Source of the DNA: Bathymodiolus brooksi
Taxonomy: Eukaryota > Mollusca > Bivalvia > Mytilida > Modiolidae
Assembly (NCBI GenBank): GCA_963680875.1
Contig: OY804580.1
Coordinates: forward strand, 110,611,534 to 110,675,533
DNA: 64,000 nucleotides
Direction of reading: 5' to 3'
In this document: positions 61,001-63,076 of the stretch, in pieces
Layout of the letters: each line of letters opens with the position of its first letter
How positions within the stretch are numbered: the stretch's first letter is position 1
Made by a program: the position numbers and the translations under genes
The notes under the pieces: generated by a model
Told to the model about the DNA's origin: nothing
Database searches by the model: none
The model's input: the letters and a program-made list of their open reading frames with translations, nothing else

Positions 61001-63076
61001 TATTGTTGTCATGGTTTTACTGATTTAGTGAAAAGGGGGGTGTCATTGTGGTCATAATCGTTGGATTTAACCTACCTGTGCAATCAGTGCCTATCACTAC
61101 TAAACTTGTGAGTTCGAATCCCTCTCATGGGGAGGTGTACTCGATATAACATTATTTGATAAAAGTTGTCAGTGACTTGTGGCAGGTCTGTGATTTTCTC
61201 CTGGTGCGCCATTTTCCGCCACTAATAAAACTGAAATATTGTAGAAAGTGGTGTTAAGCACCATAAACCCAAACCCTAGTGAAAGAGGGAGGAACTTTCC
61301 TGTTCACTTGTGTTTATTCAATAACTTGCCCTATTTCAGTGTTTACCCCTAGTGTTTATTCAATGACAAGTTTTAGTACAATGACTTATCCTATTTCAGG
61401 GTTCACCAAATAGTAGAGACAGAGAGGCTTTACACAGGTCTTCAGAACAAAAGAGAAGATTTAATATCAAAGTAAGTAGATAAGTACTGTTGACTTATAT
61501 AATACAATGTATATCTGTTATTCCTTAACTCTTATAGCAGAGATACTTGTAACTCATTTAGGAGAGTCCTGGACTCGTCATTTGTGTTTATAGCAGAGAT
61601 ACTTGTAACTCATTTAGGAGAGTCCTGGACTCGTCATTTGTGTTTGGGACTCACCATTTTAAAGAAAGCACTAATGGGTCTTATGACATTTTGGTTGGGA
61701 CTCCTCAATATTTTATCCTACAAGGATATCTGTCATAGAATGCTCTTGGATGGATCTAAAGATATTTGATATCTAAGGGAATAGATATTTATCTCCCCCT
61801 GGGTCATCTGTATCCCCCTCCCTATAGGGGAACTTGCATTGATGTAAAGAACTATAGAGGTTAAATGTCAAAATGATAAGATATCTATACTTGCAATATT
61901 ATGTGATAAAGTTTGTCAGTGACTTACGGCAGGTCAGTGGTTTTCTCAGTTTACTCCGGTTTCCTACATCAATCAAACTGACCACCACGATATAACTGAA
62001 ATATTGTTGAAAGTGGCGTTAAGCACCATAACCCTAACCCTATCTACCCTTGAAGTATAAAATGTATCGACTCCTTGCTCCCAGAGTCAAATAACAGTGG
62101 ATTTGAACTTCCTTGTTAATTTATTGATTTTATTAACTTCCCTCCATTTGTTTTGATTGCATGATAGTTGGTTTGCAGGTACCAAAATGTGAAGGTAAAT
62201 GTAATCTATAAAAAAAAAAGTGAAGGTATATGTAATCTATTAAAAATGTGAAGGTAAATGTAATCTATAAAAAAAATGTGAAGGTAAATGTAATCTATAA
62301 AAAAGATGTGAAGGTAAATGTAATCTATACAAAATGTAAAGGTAAATGTAATCTATAAAAAAATGTGAAGGTAAATGTAATCTGTAAAAAAAAATGTGAA
62401 GGTAAATGTAATCTATAAAAAAAATGTGAAGGTAAATGTAATCTATAAAAAAAATGTGAAGGTAAATGTAATCTATAAAAAAAATGTGAAGGTAAATGTA
62501 ATCTATGAAAAAAATGTGAAGGTAAATGTAATCTATGAAAAAAATGTGAAGGTAAATGTAATCTATAAAAAAATGTGAAGGTAAATGTAATCTATAAAAC
62601 AAAATGAAAAACAAAAGATACTGCACTGTCAGAACAATTCCAAAATCAAATTGAAAAATCAAAGAAACAGACAAAATCGATGCCAGTGTGCAGTGGCAGC
62701 GTTATGCTAGTTTTATGGGCCCAAACCTCCCCTCTATATTGGGCTAATGCCACTGTAAATTAAGTCAATATGTAACATATTATAGAATAAACACTTTGAT
62801 TTGTGCCCATTTGTCTTAATTTTCTGTTTTATTCTTTATTAACCTTCTATTTAAATTTGTTTTTGGAGCATGAATGGTAAAGTGGTGAAAGTTGTCATTG
62901 ACTTCTGTATTGACTAGATAAAGTCTCTTTAATATTATCTGGCTTATTCTGTCAGTGACATATAATTTGTAATTGTTGACTGTTTCAGCATGGTTTTGAC
63001 ACGTTACATGTTCTGATACCAGCCATTATGCAAAACAGCAATGCAAAGATAAGTAAAGCAGCTATGTTACAAAAGA
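30735..63076 (+). CDS. MLXIP: MondoA/ChREBP-like bHLH-ZIP transcription factor, 14 coding exons, 3' end outside the window
   Basis: Mondo proteins sit in the cytoplasm, enter the nucleus when hexose phosphates rise, pair with Mlx and activate carbohydrate-response-element genes. Exons: 30735-31054, 34570-34676, 36168-36241, 37164-37289, 39254-39434, 40316-40408, 41167-41246, 41914-42357, 56767-56866, 57571-57740, 59402-59501, 60331-60419, 61400-61471, 62989-63076. All have GT-AG borders, and phases chain without error to 2044 nt (681 codons plus one base). Evidence for the family: [70 protein letters not shown] and a basic region with [11 protein letters not shown]. Human MondoA is about 919 residues, so roughly 200 residues (zipper and C-terminal domain) should lie past 64000. 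An invertebrate gene may be the single ancestor of MLXIP and MLXIPL, so the symbol is provisional. Confidence 0.93.
31301..31324. repeat. 24-bp palindrome related to 26403-26424
   Basis: CAAGGACGTA, then TTTA, then TACGTCCTTG. The outer 10 bases on each side are perfect reverse complements and identical to the palindrome at 26403. It lies in intron 1, about 70 bases before the LINE relic. Confidence 0.85.
31400..32190 (+). pseudogene. non-LTR retrotransposon (jockey/CR1-like) reverse transcriptase C-terminal part with 3' tail, disabled
   Basis: Lies in intron 1. Translation gives [13 protein letters not shown], then a stop, [50 protein letters not shown], then [20 protein letters not shown] and [14 protein letters not shown], ending at TAA 32068-32070. 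This is the usual order for the end of a jockey-like LINE polymerase. Two breaks are visible: TAG where Trp is expected after SSDLS, and a 10-bp direct duplication (AGCTGCAAGA twice near 31684-31703) that shifts the frame. The 3' end is a (GAA)n simple tail near 32175-32190. The catalytic region is missing (5' truncation). Confidence 0.87.
32191..32449. other. intron 1 DNA, nothing recognised
   Basis: No supported feature. Confidence 0.5.
32450..32610 (-). mobile_element. dispersed repeat fragment with a single-copy version of the 62-bp unit
   Basis: Read on the minus strand: AAGATACCAAAGGGGCAAGC, AGAATCTGTATATCAAAGAA, GAACAGACAACACAATAGCC, then AAAAGAAAAAGTACAAAAGG, ACAAACAACGATCTACAAAA and AAAGATCGAGTAACACGAA. 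This is the same order as the last unit of the 62-bp array plus the flank at 24055, but with the unit present once. It is the unexpanded form of that locus. Confidence 0.85.
32611..33051. other. intron 1 DNA, nothing recognised
   Basis: No supported feature. Confidence 0.5.
33052..33128. repeat. 24-bp tandem repeat, three copies
   Basis: Unit AAACAAATGAATATACTGGT plus ATGT, at 33052, 33076 and 33100. The third has one change (CTGATATGT). Confidence 0.88.
33129..33829. other. intron 1 DNA with unassigned open frames
   Basis: A 137-codon minus-strand frame (33277-33690) and a 65-codon plus-strand frame (33584-33781) overlap here. Neither shows a domain, signal peptide or family motif that I recognise. 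They most likely arose by chance within intron 1. Confidence 0.4.
33830..34520. repeat. AT-rich, weakly repetitive intron DNA
   Basis: Phrases recur with poor conservation: CTTTATGAAATTTCCTGCCTGC and CTTGTGAAATTTCCTGTCTGT-type blocks (near 34180 and 34490), and (C/G)CAAGATA(T)AA(A/G)GGG-type blocks (near 34103, 34237 and 34393). Probably an old, decayed tandem repeat of roughly 130-150 bp. Boundaries are not clear. Confidence 0.4.
34570..34676 (+). CDS. MLXIP: Mondo exon 2 (MCR II-III)
   Basis: Acceptor TTTGTAG|TGG, donor CAAT|GTAAGT. It completes [19 protein letters not shown] and continues [14 protein letters not shown]. These match the [15 protein letters not shown] and IRLNNAIWRAW cores of vertebrate MondoA/ChREBP, the region that contributes to glucose sensing and 14-3-3 binding. 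This is the most conserved coding block in the window. Confidence 0.95.
34684..34866 (-). mobile_element. tRNA-derived SINE, copy lacking its tail
   Basis: Starts only about 8 bases after the exon 2 donor. On the + strand: GAGTACACGGAGAAAAACCA, CAGACCTACTGCAAGTCACT, TTTATCGCATAATGTTG, GAGTACACCTCCCCATGAGA, GGGATTCAAACTCAAAACTT, then the tRNA-like head reversed (AACCATACGATCACAACCAC). The GGGATTCAAACTC stretch is a decayed, reversed RNA polymerase III B box. The TTAGGG-like tail side is missing. Confidence 0.75.
34885..35065 (+). mobile_element. short dispersed repeat (TACTGCACTGTCAG...GGGCCCAAACCTCCC), copy 1
   Basis: Shares ordered blocks with 62605-62745: TACTGCACTGTCAG, a (C)AATT(T/C)C(A)AAA block, CAAAATC(A/G)AT and CTAGTTTTATGGGCCCAAAC followed by CTCCC. 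Non-coding. Each copy lies next to a minisatellite: the 77-bp array here on the right, and the ~30-bp array there on the left. Confidence 0.65.
35092..35632. repeat. 77-bp tandem array, about 7 copies
   Basis: Unit AAAATACAATCCCTCACATG, TAACTGGGTGAACAGC(A/G)TTA, TCATTAAGAATGCTGTAATC, TTGAACATTATACATAT. Spacing 77 bp (35163, 35240 and onward). The first unit is shorter. It lies in intron 2. Confidence 0.93.
35856..36038. mobile_element. MITE with CAGTCAAACCTG termini, copy 1 (TA-flanked)
   Basis: Left end TACAGTCAAACCTGTATCAA, right end GGGCAGGTTTGTCTGTA. The termini are inverted repeats (one mismatch) flanked by TA, as in Tc1/mariner-type non-autonomous elements. GAGGTCACC and GGTGACC(G/T)C motifs repeat inside in both orientations. 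No coding frame. It shares its ends with 55402-55586. Confidence 0.75.
36168..36241 (+). CDS. MLXIP: Mondo exon 3
   Basis: 74 nt, acceptor TTTTTAG|ATATTT, donor CCAGAG|GTATAT. It encodes the end of [19 protein letters not shown] and DDIHTRPE, corresponding to MQYLEKRKNPVC.FVTPL...RRPEA in human MondoA. Confidence 0.9.
36464..36728 (-). mobile_element. tRNA-derived SINE with TTAGGG-like tail, nearly complete
   Basis: Best copy in the window. On the + strand it opens with AGGGTTAGGGTTATGGTGTT, then TAATGCCACTTTCAACAATA, GGCAGTCAGTTTTATTGGTG, GAGAAAACC, AACTTTATCACATAATGTTG, GGATTCGAACTCACAACTTT and GTGGTGATAGGCACTGATTA, and closes with CCATATGATCACAACCACGA. Reversed, this gives a tRNA-like head, a B box (GAGTTCGAATCC), a body, and a tail of CCATAACCCTAACCCT. 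Inserted antisense in intron 3. Confidence 0.82.
36729..37163. other. intron 3 DNA, nothing recognised
   Basis: AT-rich, no supported feature. Confidence 0.5.
37164..37289 (+). CDS. MLXIP: Mondo exon 4 (MCR IV)
   Basis: 126 nt, phase 0 on both sides, acceptor TTACAG|GCT, donor TCAGAG|GTAGGT. It encodes [20 protein letters not shown] then [14 protein letters not shown]. This corresponds to the EGxYWKxRIExVxREYxKWRxYxKKRL block, basic and helical, known in the family for 14-3-3 and importin binding. The last 37 bases and the donor lie in the first unit of an 82-bp triplication. Confidence 0.93.
37253..37490. repeat. 82-bp tandem triplication of the exon 4 end and its donor site
   Basis: Unit AATAGCTC...CCAGATCCCTCCATGTC, then (A/T)GA(G/A)GTAGGTTGGGAAAA, GTCACAATTTGACATTTAAG, TTGGTGCAG. 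GT of the donor-like GTAGGT is at 37290, 37372 and 37454. Unit 1 contains real coding sequence; units 2 and 3 are intronic. Reading on from donor 1 meets an in-frame TAA before donor 2. Confidence 0.93.
37496..37590 (-). mobile_element. tRNA-derived SINE, head fragment
   Basis: GGGATTCAAACTCACAACTT, TAGTGGTGATAGGCACTGAT, TGCACAGGTAGTTCTAAATC, then a decayed CATACGAACATGACC head on the + strand. Corresponds to the right-hand third of the copy at 36464. It directly follows the third 82-bp unit. Confidence 0.7.
37591..38056. other. intron 4 DNA, nothing recognised
   Basis: No supported feature. Confidence 0.5.
38057..39243. repeat. 39-bp minisatellite, split by a mobile element, just before exon 5
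   Basis: Unit TTAGATATTAAAAGAGTAAA, ATTTCAACAGGATCTATAT. One diverged unit lies at 38057-38091. Six more, 37-39 bp each, lie at 39001-39243 and end 10 bases before the exon 5 acceptor. The element at 38092-39001 separates the two parts. Most units carry TTTCAACAG|G, which resembles a splice acceptor. Confidence 0.88.
38092..39001 (+). mobile_element. composite dispersed repeat beginning CTCACCTTGCC, copy 2
   Basis: Same two-part structure as 20830-22069: AGCTCACCTTGCCAAAGGCA opens sub-unit 1, ATAGTGTAACATGTTTATAC...TAGGTATTCACATTTTAAT joins, a second AGCTCACCTTGCC opens at about 38476, and GAGCGACACAGGCTCGGCTG...GAGCCTCTAG ends it. Both flanks are the 39-bp repeat, so the borders are well defined, with TTAG present on both sides as a possible target duplication. 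Confidence 0.82.
39254..39434 (+). CDS. MLXIP: Mondo exon 5
   Basis: 181 nt, acceptor TTTCAG|GTG, donor GAATTCT|GTAGGT. It begins [20 protein letters not shown] and later reads [20 protein letters not shown]. The DxxFSxxLFS-type acidic/aromatic stretch fits the end of the Mondo glucose-sensing module (compare FSDTLFSTL in MondoA). Codon T|CT is completed in exon 6. The last 36 coding bases are part of a 60-bp tandem duplication. Confidence 0.88.
39399..39518. repeat. 60-bp tandem duplication of the exon 5 end and donor site
   Basis: ATCAACC(G/A)TTTGCTTTCCCGA, CAGCGAAGGAATTCTGTAGG and TTTTAACAT occur at 39399 and again at 39459. Unit 1 holds the true exon end (39434). Unit 2 has an identical donor at 39495. 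Reading through donor 1 gives Cys-Arg-Phe-stop. Confidence 0.95.
39634..39809. mobile_element. MITE-like element with ACAGTRAAAC termini, copy 1
   Basis: Left end TACAGTAAAACATGTCGAAA, right end AGACAGGTTTCACTACAGTA; these are imperfect inverted repeats. The inside has AATAAACCAAAC and GGTTTGCTTTAG blocks also seen at 57948-58071. No coding capacity. Confidence 0.6.
40023..40168. mobile_element. MITE-like element with TGTAGTCTCCCTCTTA termini
   Basis: Left end TACTGTAGTCTCCCTCTTAC, right end TAAAGAGGGGGACTACTGCA; inverted repeats with few mismatches. GAGAGGGGTGA and AAGAGGGGTGACC recur inside. A more decayed relative starts at 56896. Confidence 0.7.
40316..40408 (+). CDS. MLXIP: Mondo exon 6 (last Mondo conserved region)
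   Basis: 93 nt, acceptor TTTTAG|CTGGG, donor TTCAAG|GTAAGA. It encodes [20 protein letters not shown] then [11 protein letters not shown], which matches NADMIQPGLIPLQPNLDFMD of human MondoA. This motif closes the N-terminal glucose-sensing module and overlaps the activation region. Confidence 0.92.
40409..41166. other. intron 6, nothing recognised
   Basis: AT-rich intron sequence with no repeat family seen elsewhere in the window. Confidence 0.5.
41167..41246 (+). CDS. MLXIP: Mondo exon 7
   Basis: 80 nt, acceptor TTTCAACAG|AAATG, donor GCCAGA|GTAAGA. It encodes [20 protein letters not shown] then GEQENAR, a polar Gln/Asn-rich segment that is not conserved by eye with vertebrates. It is placed by splice sites and phase continuity. 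Confidence 0.75.
41333..41679 (+). mobile_element. second tRNA-derived SINE family, full-length-like
   Basis: The head TTGGTGGCATAATGGTTAGC plus GTGCTCGAC fits an RNA polymerase III A box (TGGCNNAGTGG-like). A decayed B box lies near CTTGGGGCAAACC. The body has AATCGGAATAATGTGTCCGA and AATCCAACTCAGCGTGTTGG. The tail ends AATATAGCTGGAAAATTGCT, TACTTGGCGTTAAACAACAA, TCACC. It is preceded by an (AAC)n-rich simple tract (about 41281-41330). A 5'-truncated copy is at 59850-60000. It lies in intron 7. Confidence 0.82.
41914..42357 (+). CDS. MLXIP: Mondo exon 8 (Gln/Asn-rich)
   Basis: 444 nt (148 codons), acceptor GTTTCAG|CTT, donor CCAGTG|GTAATA. It encodes [17 protein letters not shown], an Asn/Gln-rich stretch ([19 protein letters not shown], then [18 protein letters not shown]), a Thr/Ser stretch and a basic [10 protein letters not shown] / AKRQAKKDG end. 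It corresponds in position to the poorly conserved proline/serine-rich middle of vertebrate Mondo proteins. A CCA|GTGGTA donor three bases earlier is possible, but phase fits GTG|GTAATA. Confidence 0.85.
42534..43336. mobile_element. 803-bp class II element, non-autonomous, with GTTGT target duplication
   Basis: Ends CAAGGCTCTACAAT and (reverse complement of the right end) CAGGGCTCTACAAT: 14-bp terminal inverted repeats with one mismatch. GTTGT flanks both sides (42529-42533 and 43337-43341). Inside, TCGCATTTGCGAG and ACGCCAGACGGCGT are small palindromes. CAGGG-type ends recall hAT elements, but the duplication is clear for only 5 bp. No transposase motif; a 95-codon frame inside (42747-43034) is not recognised. 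Confidence 0.75.
43367..51439. repeat. 36-bp satellite array, about 224 copies, in intron 8
   Basis: Monomer AATAAGAATTAATACATAGG then GCCTTAATACCACCAA. Variants: ATT(AAT/ATT)ACATA, and GCCTA, GCCTT or GTCTT after AGG. A few units are short by 3-5 bp (AAGAATTACATAGGG). Because 36 is 3 x 12 and two minus-strand frames lack stops, long frames exist (up to about 1074 codons) that read [12 protein letters not shown] or [12 protein letters not shown] over and over. These have no protein features and are a by-product of the repeat. All units share one orientation. Confidence 0.98.
51440..51536. other. short unique spacer between the 36-bp array and the SINE
   Basis: 97 bases with no feature recognised. 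Confidence 0.5.
51537..51715 (+). mobile_element. decayed tRNA-derived SINE whose tail runs into the 55-bp satellite
   Basis: Matches the SINE body in + orientation: CCTATCACCACTTAAGTTGT, GAGTTATGATTCCTACCCAT, GTCAATGACTTGTGACAGGT, CCACTAAAACTGACTGAAAA. The last part, AAACACACATAGCATAACCC then AACCCTATAG, aligns with the family's AAACACCATAACCCTAACCC end. The 55-bp satellite begins at this CATAACCCAACC stretch. Confidence 0.65.
51709..53801. repeat. 55-bp satellite array, about 38 copies, in intron 8
   Basis: Monomer GCAGCATAACCCAACC(G/A/C/T)TAT, AGCCTCTTACACAGAGTCTT, GATATTTAACATACA. Spacing 55 bp. Two variable positions (the base after AACC, and GATATTtAAC/GATATTcAAC). Copies are highly uniform, so it is young or kept uniform by exchange. 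It ends where a DNA transposon-like element begins (53802). Confidence 0.97.
53802..55400. mobile_element. 1.6-kb class II element, non-autonomous, at the end of the 55-bp array
   Basis: Ends CAGTCTTC (53802-53809) and GAAGACTG (55393-55400), a perfect 8-bp inverted repeat. Looser symmetry goes further in (GCCCACCGGGC on the left, GCCACGGGC on the right). ATACAG flanks both sides (53796-53801 and 55401-55406), a possible 6-bp target duplication, but the right one overlaps the TA and first bases of the next MITE. Contains a TCCTCC/TCATCA microsatellite near 54120. No transposase recognised. Confidence 0.6.
55402..55586. mobile_element. MITE with CAGTCAAACCTG termini, copy 2
   Basis: Left end TACAGTCAAACCTGCTTAAG, right end AGGACAGGTTTGACTGTA; perfect 12-bp inverted ends with TA on both sides. 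GTGACCACCT and GCGACCACCTGTCTTATGTG appear inside. Same family as 35856-36038. Abuts the element ending at 55400. Confidence 0.8.
55587..56034. other. intron 8 DNA, nothing recognised
   Basis: No supported feature. Confidence 0.5.
56035..56187. repeat. inverted repeat, arms about 32 bp, loop about 90 bp
   Basis: The left arm ATTCAATTTGCATAAAATTT CCT...AATCTG (56035-56068) is the near-exact reverse complement of the right arm at 56156-56187 (CAGATTACAAGGAAATTTTA then TGCAAATTGAAT). Weaker symmetry extends outward to TTATCAA (56000) and TTGATAA (56224). Probably a MITE or a fold-back element. Confidence 0.8.
56434..56615. repeat. 27-bp minisatellite within a larger duplication
   Basis: Unit AACAATTCTACCAATATCAA plus CAAAGTA, four to five times in tandem up to 56545. 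Another unit near 56583 repeats the surrounding sequence (AAGAAAGTTTAAACAGTGAT near 56409, AAGAAAGTTAAACAGTGATG near 56561). Confidence 0.88.
56767..56866 (+). CDS. MLXIP: Mondo exon 9
   Basis: 100 nt, acceptor AATTACAG|GGT, donor AAGACAG|GTAGAT. It encodes [20 protein letters not shown] then [14 protein letters not shown] basic/proline segment followed by a short helix-like ALEELL. It matches no named domain. Placement rests on splice sites and phase (continues phase 0 from exon 8, across 14.4 kb). Confidence 0.78.
56896..57105. repeat. decayed MITE-like sequence with internal repeats
   Basis: TAGTCTCCCTCTTCTAAGGA resembles the left end of the element at 40023. Inside, AAGTAATGGGAGACCA occurs twice (57000 and 57042), and AGTAAAAGTGATCTTTCAAG / GTAAAAGTGGTCTTTCAAG also repeats. 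No clear right terminus. Confidence 0.45.
57413..57475 (-). mobile_element. tRNA-derived SINE, tail fragment
   Basis: TTAAGGGTTATGGTGTTTAG, CACCACTTTCAACAATATTT, CAGTTATATCGTGGCGGC on the + strand. Only the tail end of the family is present (strongly 5'-truncated). It lies about 95 bases before exon 10. Confidence 0.75.
57571..57740 (+). CDS. MLXIP: Mondo exon 10 (Ser/Thr-rich)
   Basis: 170 nt, acceptor ATTTTCAG|GAAC, donor ACTACA|GTAAGT. It encodes [20 protein letters not shown], then [20 protein letters not shown] and [17 protein letters not shown]. Rich in Ser/Thr/Val like the linker of vertebrate MondoA, without alignable motifs. Confidence 0.82.
57805..57915 (-). mobile_element. tRNA-derived SINE, tail half
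   Basis: GGTTTATGGTGTTTAACACC, ACTTTCAACAATATTTCAGT, CACTCAGTTTTATTGGTGGA, GGAAACAAGAGTACCCGTAG. 5'-truncated. Here the tail is GGTTTATGG rather than GGGTTATGG. Lies in intron 10. Confidence 0.75.
57948..58071. mobile_element. MITE-like element with ACAGTRAAAC termini, copy 2
   Basis: Left end TACAGTGATACCTGTTTAAA, right end AGACAGGTTTCACAGTA; inverted with mismatches. Inside AATAAAACAGAATACTGTAT and GAGGTTTGATTTAGACAGG are shared with 39634-39809. Confidence 0.6.
58072..58590. other. intron 10 DNA, nothing recognised
   Basis: No supported feature. Confidence 0.5.
58591..59198. mobile_element. 608-bp MITE with GTTCTGGTTCTC termini
   Basis: Left end GTTCTGGTTCTCGGACAATG, right end CATTGTCTGAGAACCAGAAC: 20-bp terminal inverted repeats with one mismatch. 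A TTGTTTTTATTT(T/C)C motif repeats inside. A target duplication is not clear because the flanks are A/T runs. A 140-codon frame inside (58810-59232) crosses the right end and shows no domain, so it is not counted as a gene. Confidence 0.85.
59402..59501 (+). CDS. MLXIP: Mondo exon 11
   Basis: 100 nt, acceptor TTTTACAG|AAAG with a long T run, donor CTTCAAG|GTAAGT. It encodes [20 protein letters not shown] then [13 protein letters not shown]. Placed by phase; no named domain. Confidence 0.8.
59850..60000 (+). mobile_element. second tRNA-derived SINE family, 5'-truncated copy
   Basis: AATCCAGCTTAGCATGTTGG, TGTAGTACAAAGCAGACATC, AATAATATAGCTGAAAAATT, GTTTACTTGGCATTAAACGA, CAATCAC, then (ACTC)n. 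Same order as the right half of 41333-41679. Confidence 0.82.
60048..60215 (+). other. possible alternative terminal exon of the Mondo gene
   Basis: TTTATTTTCTGTTTGCAG| at 60030-60047 is a good acceptor. Joined to exon 11 (one base carried), it reads Asp-Ile-Met-stop (ATATCATGTGA). An AATAAA signal follows at 60198-60203. The product would stop before the bHLH region. It may equally be a chance acceptor. Confidence 0.3.
60331..60419 (+). CDS. MLXIP: Mondo exon 12 (Ser/Pro-rich)
   Basis: 89 nt, acceptor ATATTTCAG|TAA, donor CACAT|GTGAGT. It encodes [20 protein letters not shown] then [10 protein letters not shown]. The SPVSPIGSP pattern resembles the phospho-acceptor-rich stretch just before the basic region in vertebrate MondoA (SPSPQSPQN). 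Confidence 0.85.
60597..60946. repeat. 35-bp tandem array, 10 copies, in intron 12
   Basis: Unit GTGTTGTAGAAACCCATGGC then CTATTATCTAGAATT, starts 35 bp apart from 60601 to 60916 (counted at GTAGAAACCC). Copies differ at only two or three positions (TCTGG/TCTAG, ATGGC/ATGGT). Confidence 0.97.
61045..61282 (+). mobile_element. tRNA-derived SINE, sense-oriented, nearly complete
   Basis: GTGGTCATAATCGTTGGATT (A-box-like head), CAATCAGTGCCTATCACTAC, GTGAGTTCGAATCCCTCTCA (B box GTTCGAATCC), GGGGAGGTGTACTCGATATA, GTCAGTGACTTGTGGCAGGT, AATAAAACTGAAATATTGTA, GAAAGTGGTGTTAAGCACCA, TAAACCCAAACCCTAGTG. This + strand copy shows the family's true orientation: tRNA head first, AACCCT-like tail last. Confidence 0.85.
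61400..61471 (+). CDS. MLXIP: Mondo exon 13 (basic region of the bHLH)
   Basis: 72 nt, acceptor CTATTTCAG|GGT, donor ATCAAA|GTAAGT. It encodes [20 protein letters not shown] then FNIK. Basic-region contacts His, Glu and Arg-Arg (H-x3-E-x2-RR) are present, as in the [13 protein letters not shown] of human MondoA/ChREBP, so E-box half-site (CAC/GTG) binding should be retained. The Ala that usually precedes Glu is Ser here. Confidence 0.94.
61534..61645. repeat. 56-bp tandem duplication in intron 13
   Basis: ATAGCAGAGATACTTGTAAC, TCATTTAGGAGAGTCCTGGA, CTCGTCATTTGTGTTT at 61534 and 61590, essentially identical. Confidence 0.95.
61895..62041 (+). mobile_element. tRNA-derived SINE, 5'-truncated, with AACCCT tail
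   Basis: TTATGTGATAAAGTTTGTCA, GTGACTTACGGCAGGTCAGT, CTCAGTTTACTCCGGTTTCC, ACCACGATATAACTGAAATA, TTGTTGAAAGTGGCGTTAAG, CACCATAACCCTAACCCTAT. Two clear AACCCT units end it. Confidence 0.82.
62190..62604. repeat. about 30-bp minisatellite with variable A run, about 14 copies
   Basis: Unit GTGAAGGTAAATGTAATCTA then T(A)5-9T. Length varies with the A run (27-31 bp). Some units have TCTGTA or TCTATGAA. On the minus strand it yields a short repeating frame ([10 protein letters not shown]) with no protein features. Confidence 0.93.
62605..62745 (+). mobile_element. short dispersed repeat (TACTGCACTGTCAG...GGGCCCAAACCTCCC), copy 2
   Basis: AGATACTGCACTGTCAGAAC, AATTCCAAAATCAAATTG, GACAAAATCGATGCC, CTAGTTTTATGGGCCCAAAC, CTCCCCT. 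Related to 34885-35065; here the minisatellite lies on its left side. Confidence 0.65.
62989..63076 (+). CDS. MLXIP: Mondo exon 14 (helix-loop-helix)
   Basis: 88 nt, acceptor CTGTTTCAG|CAT, donor CAAAAGA|GTAAGT. It encodes [20 protein letters not shown] then ISKAAMLQK and one base. It matches GFDTLHxL(I/V)...KxSKATTLQKT of ChREBP, i.e. helix 1, loop and start of helix 2. The final base A would start the Thr codon expected next. The zipper is encoded beyond the window. Confidence 0.95.

Noticed and set aside
62240..62674. 144-codon minus-strand frame with [10 protein letters not shown] repeats
   Set aside because: A by-product of the ~30-bp minisatellite.
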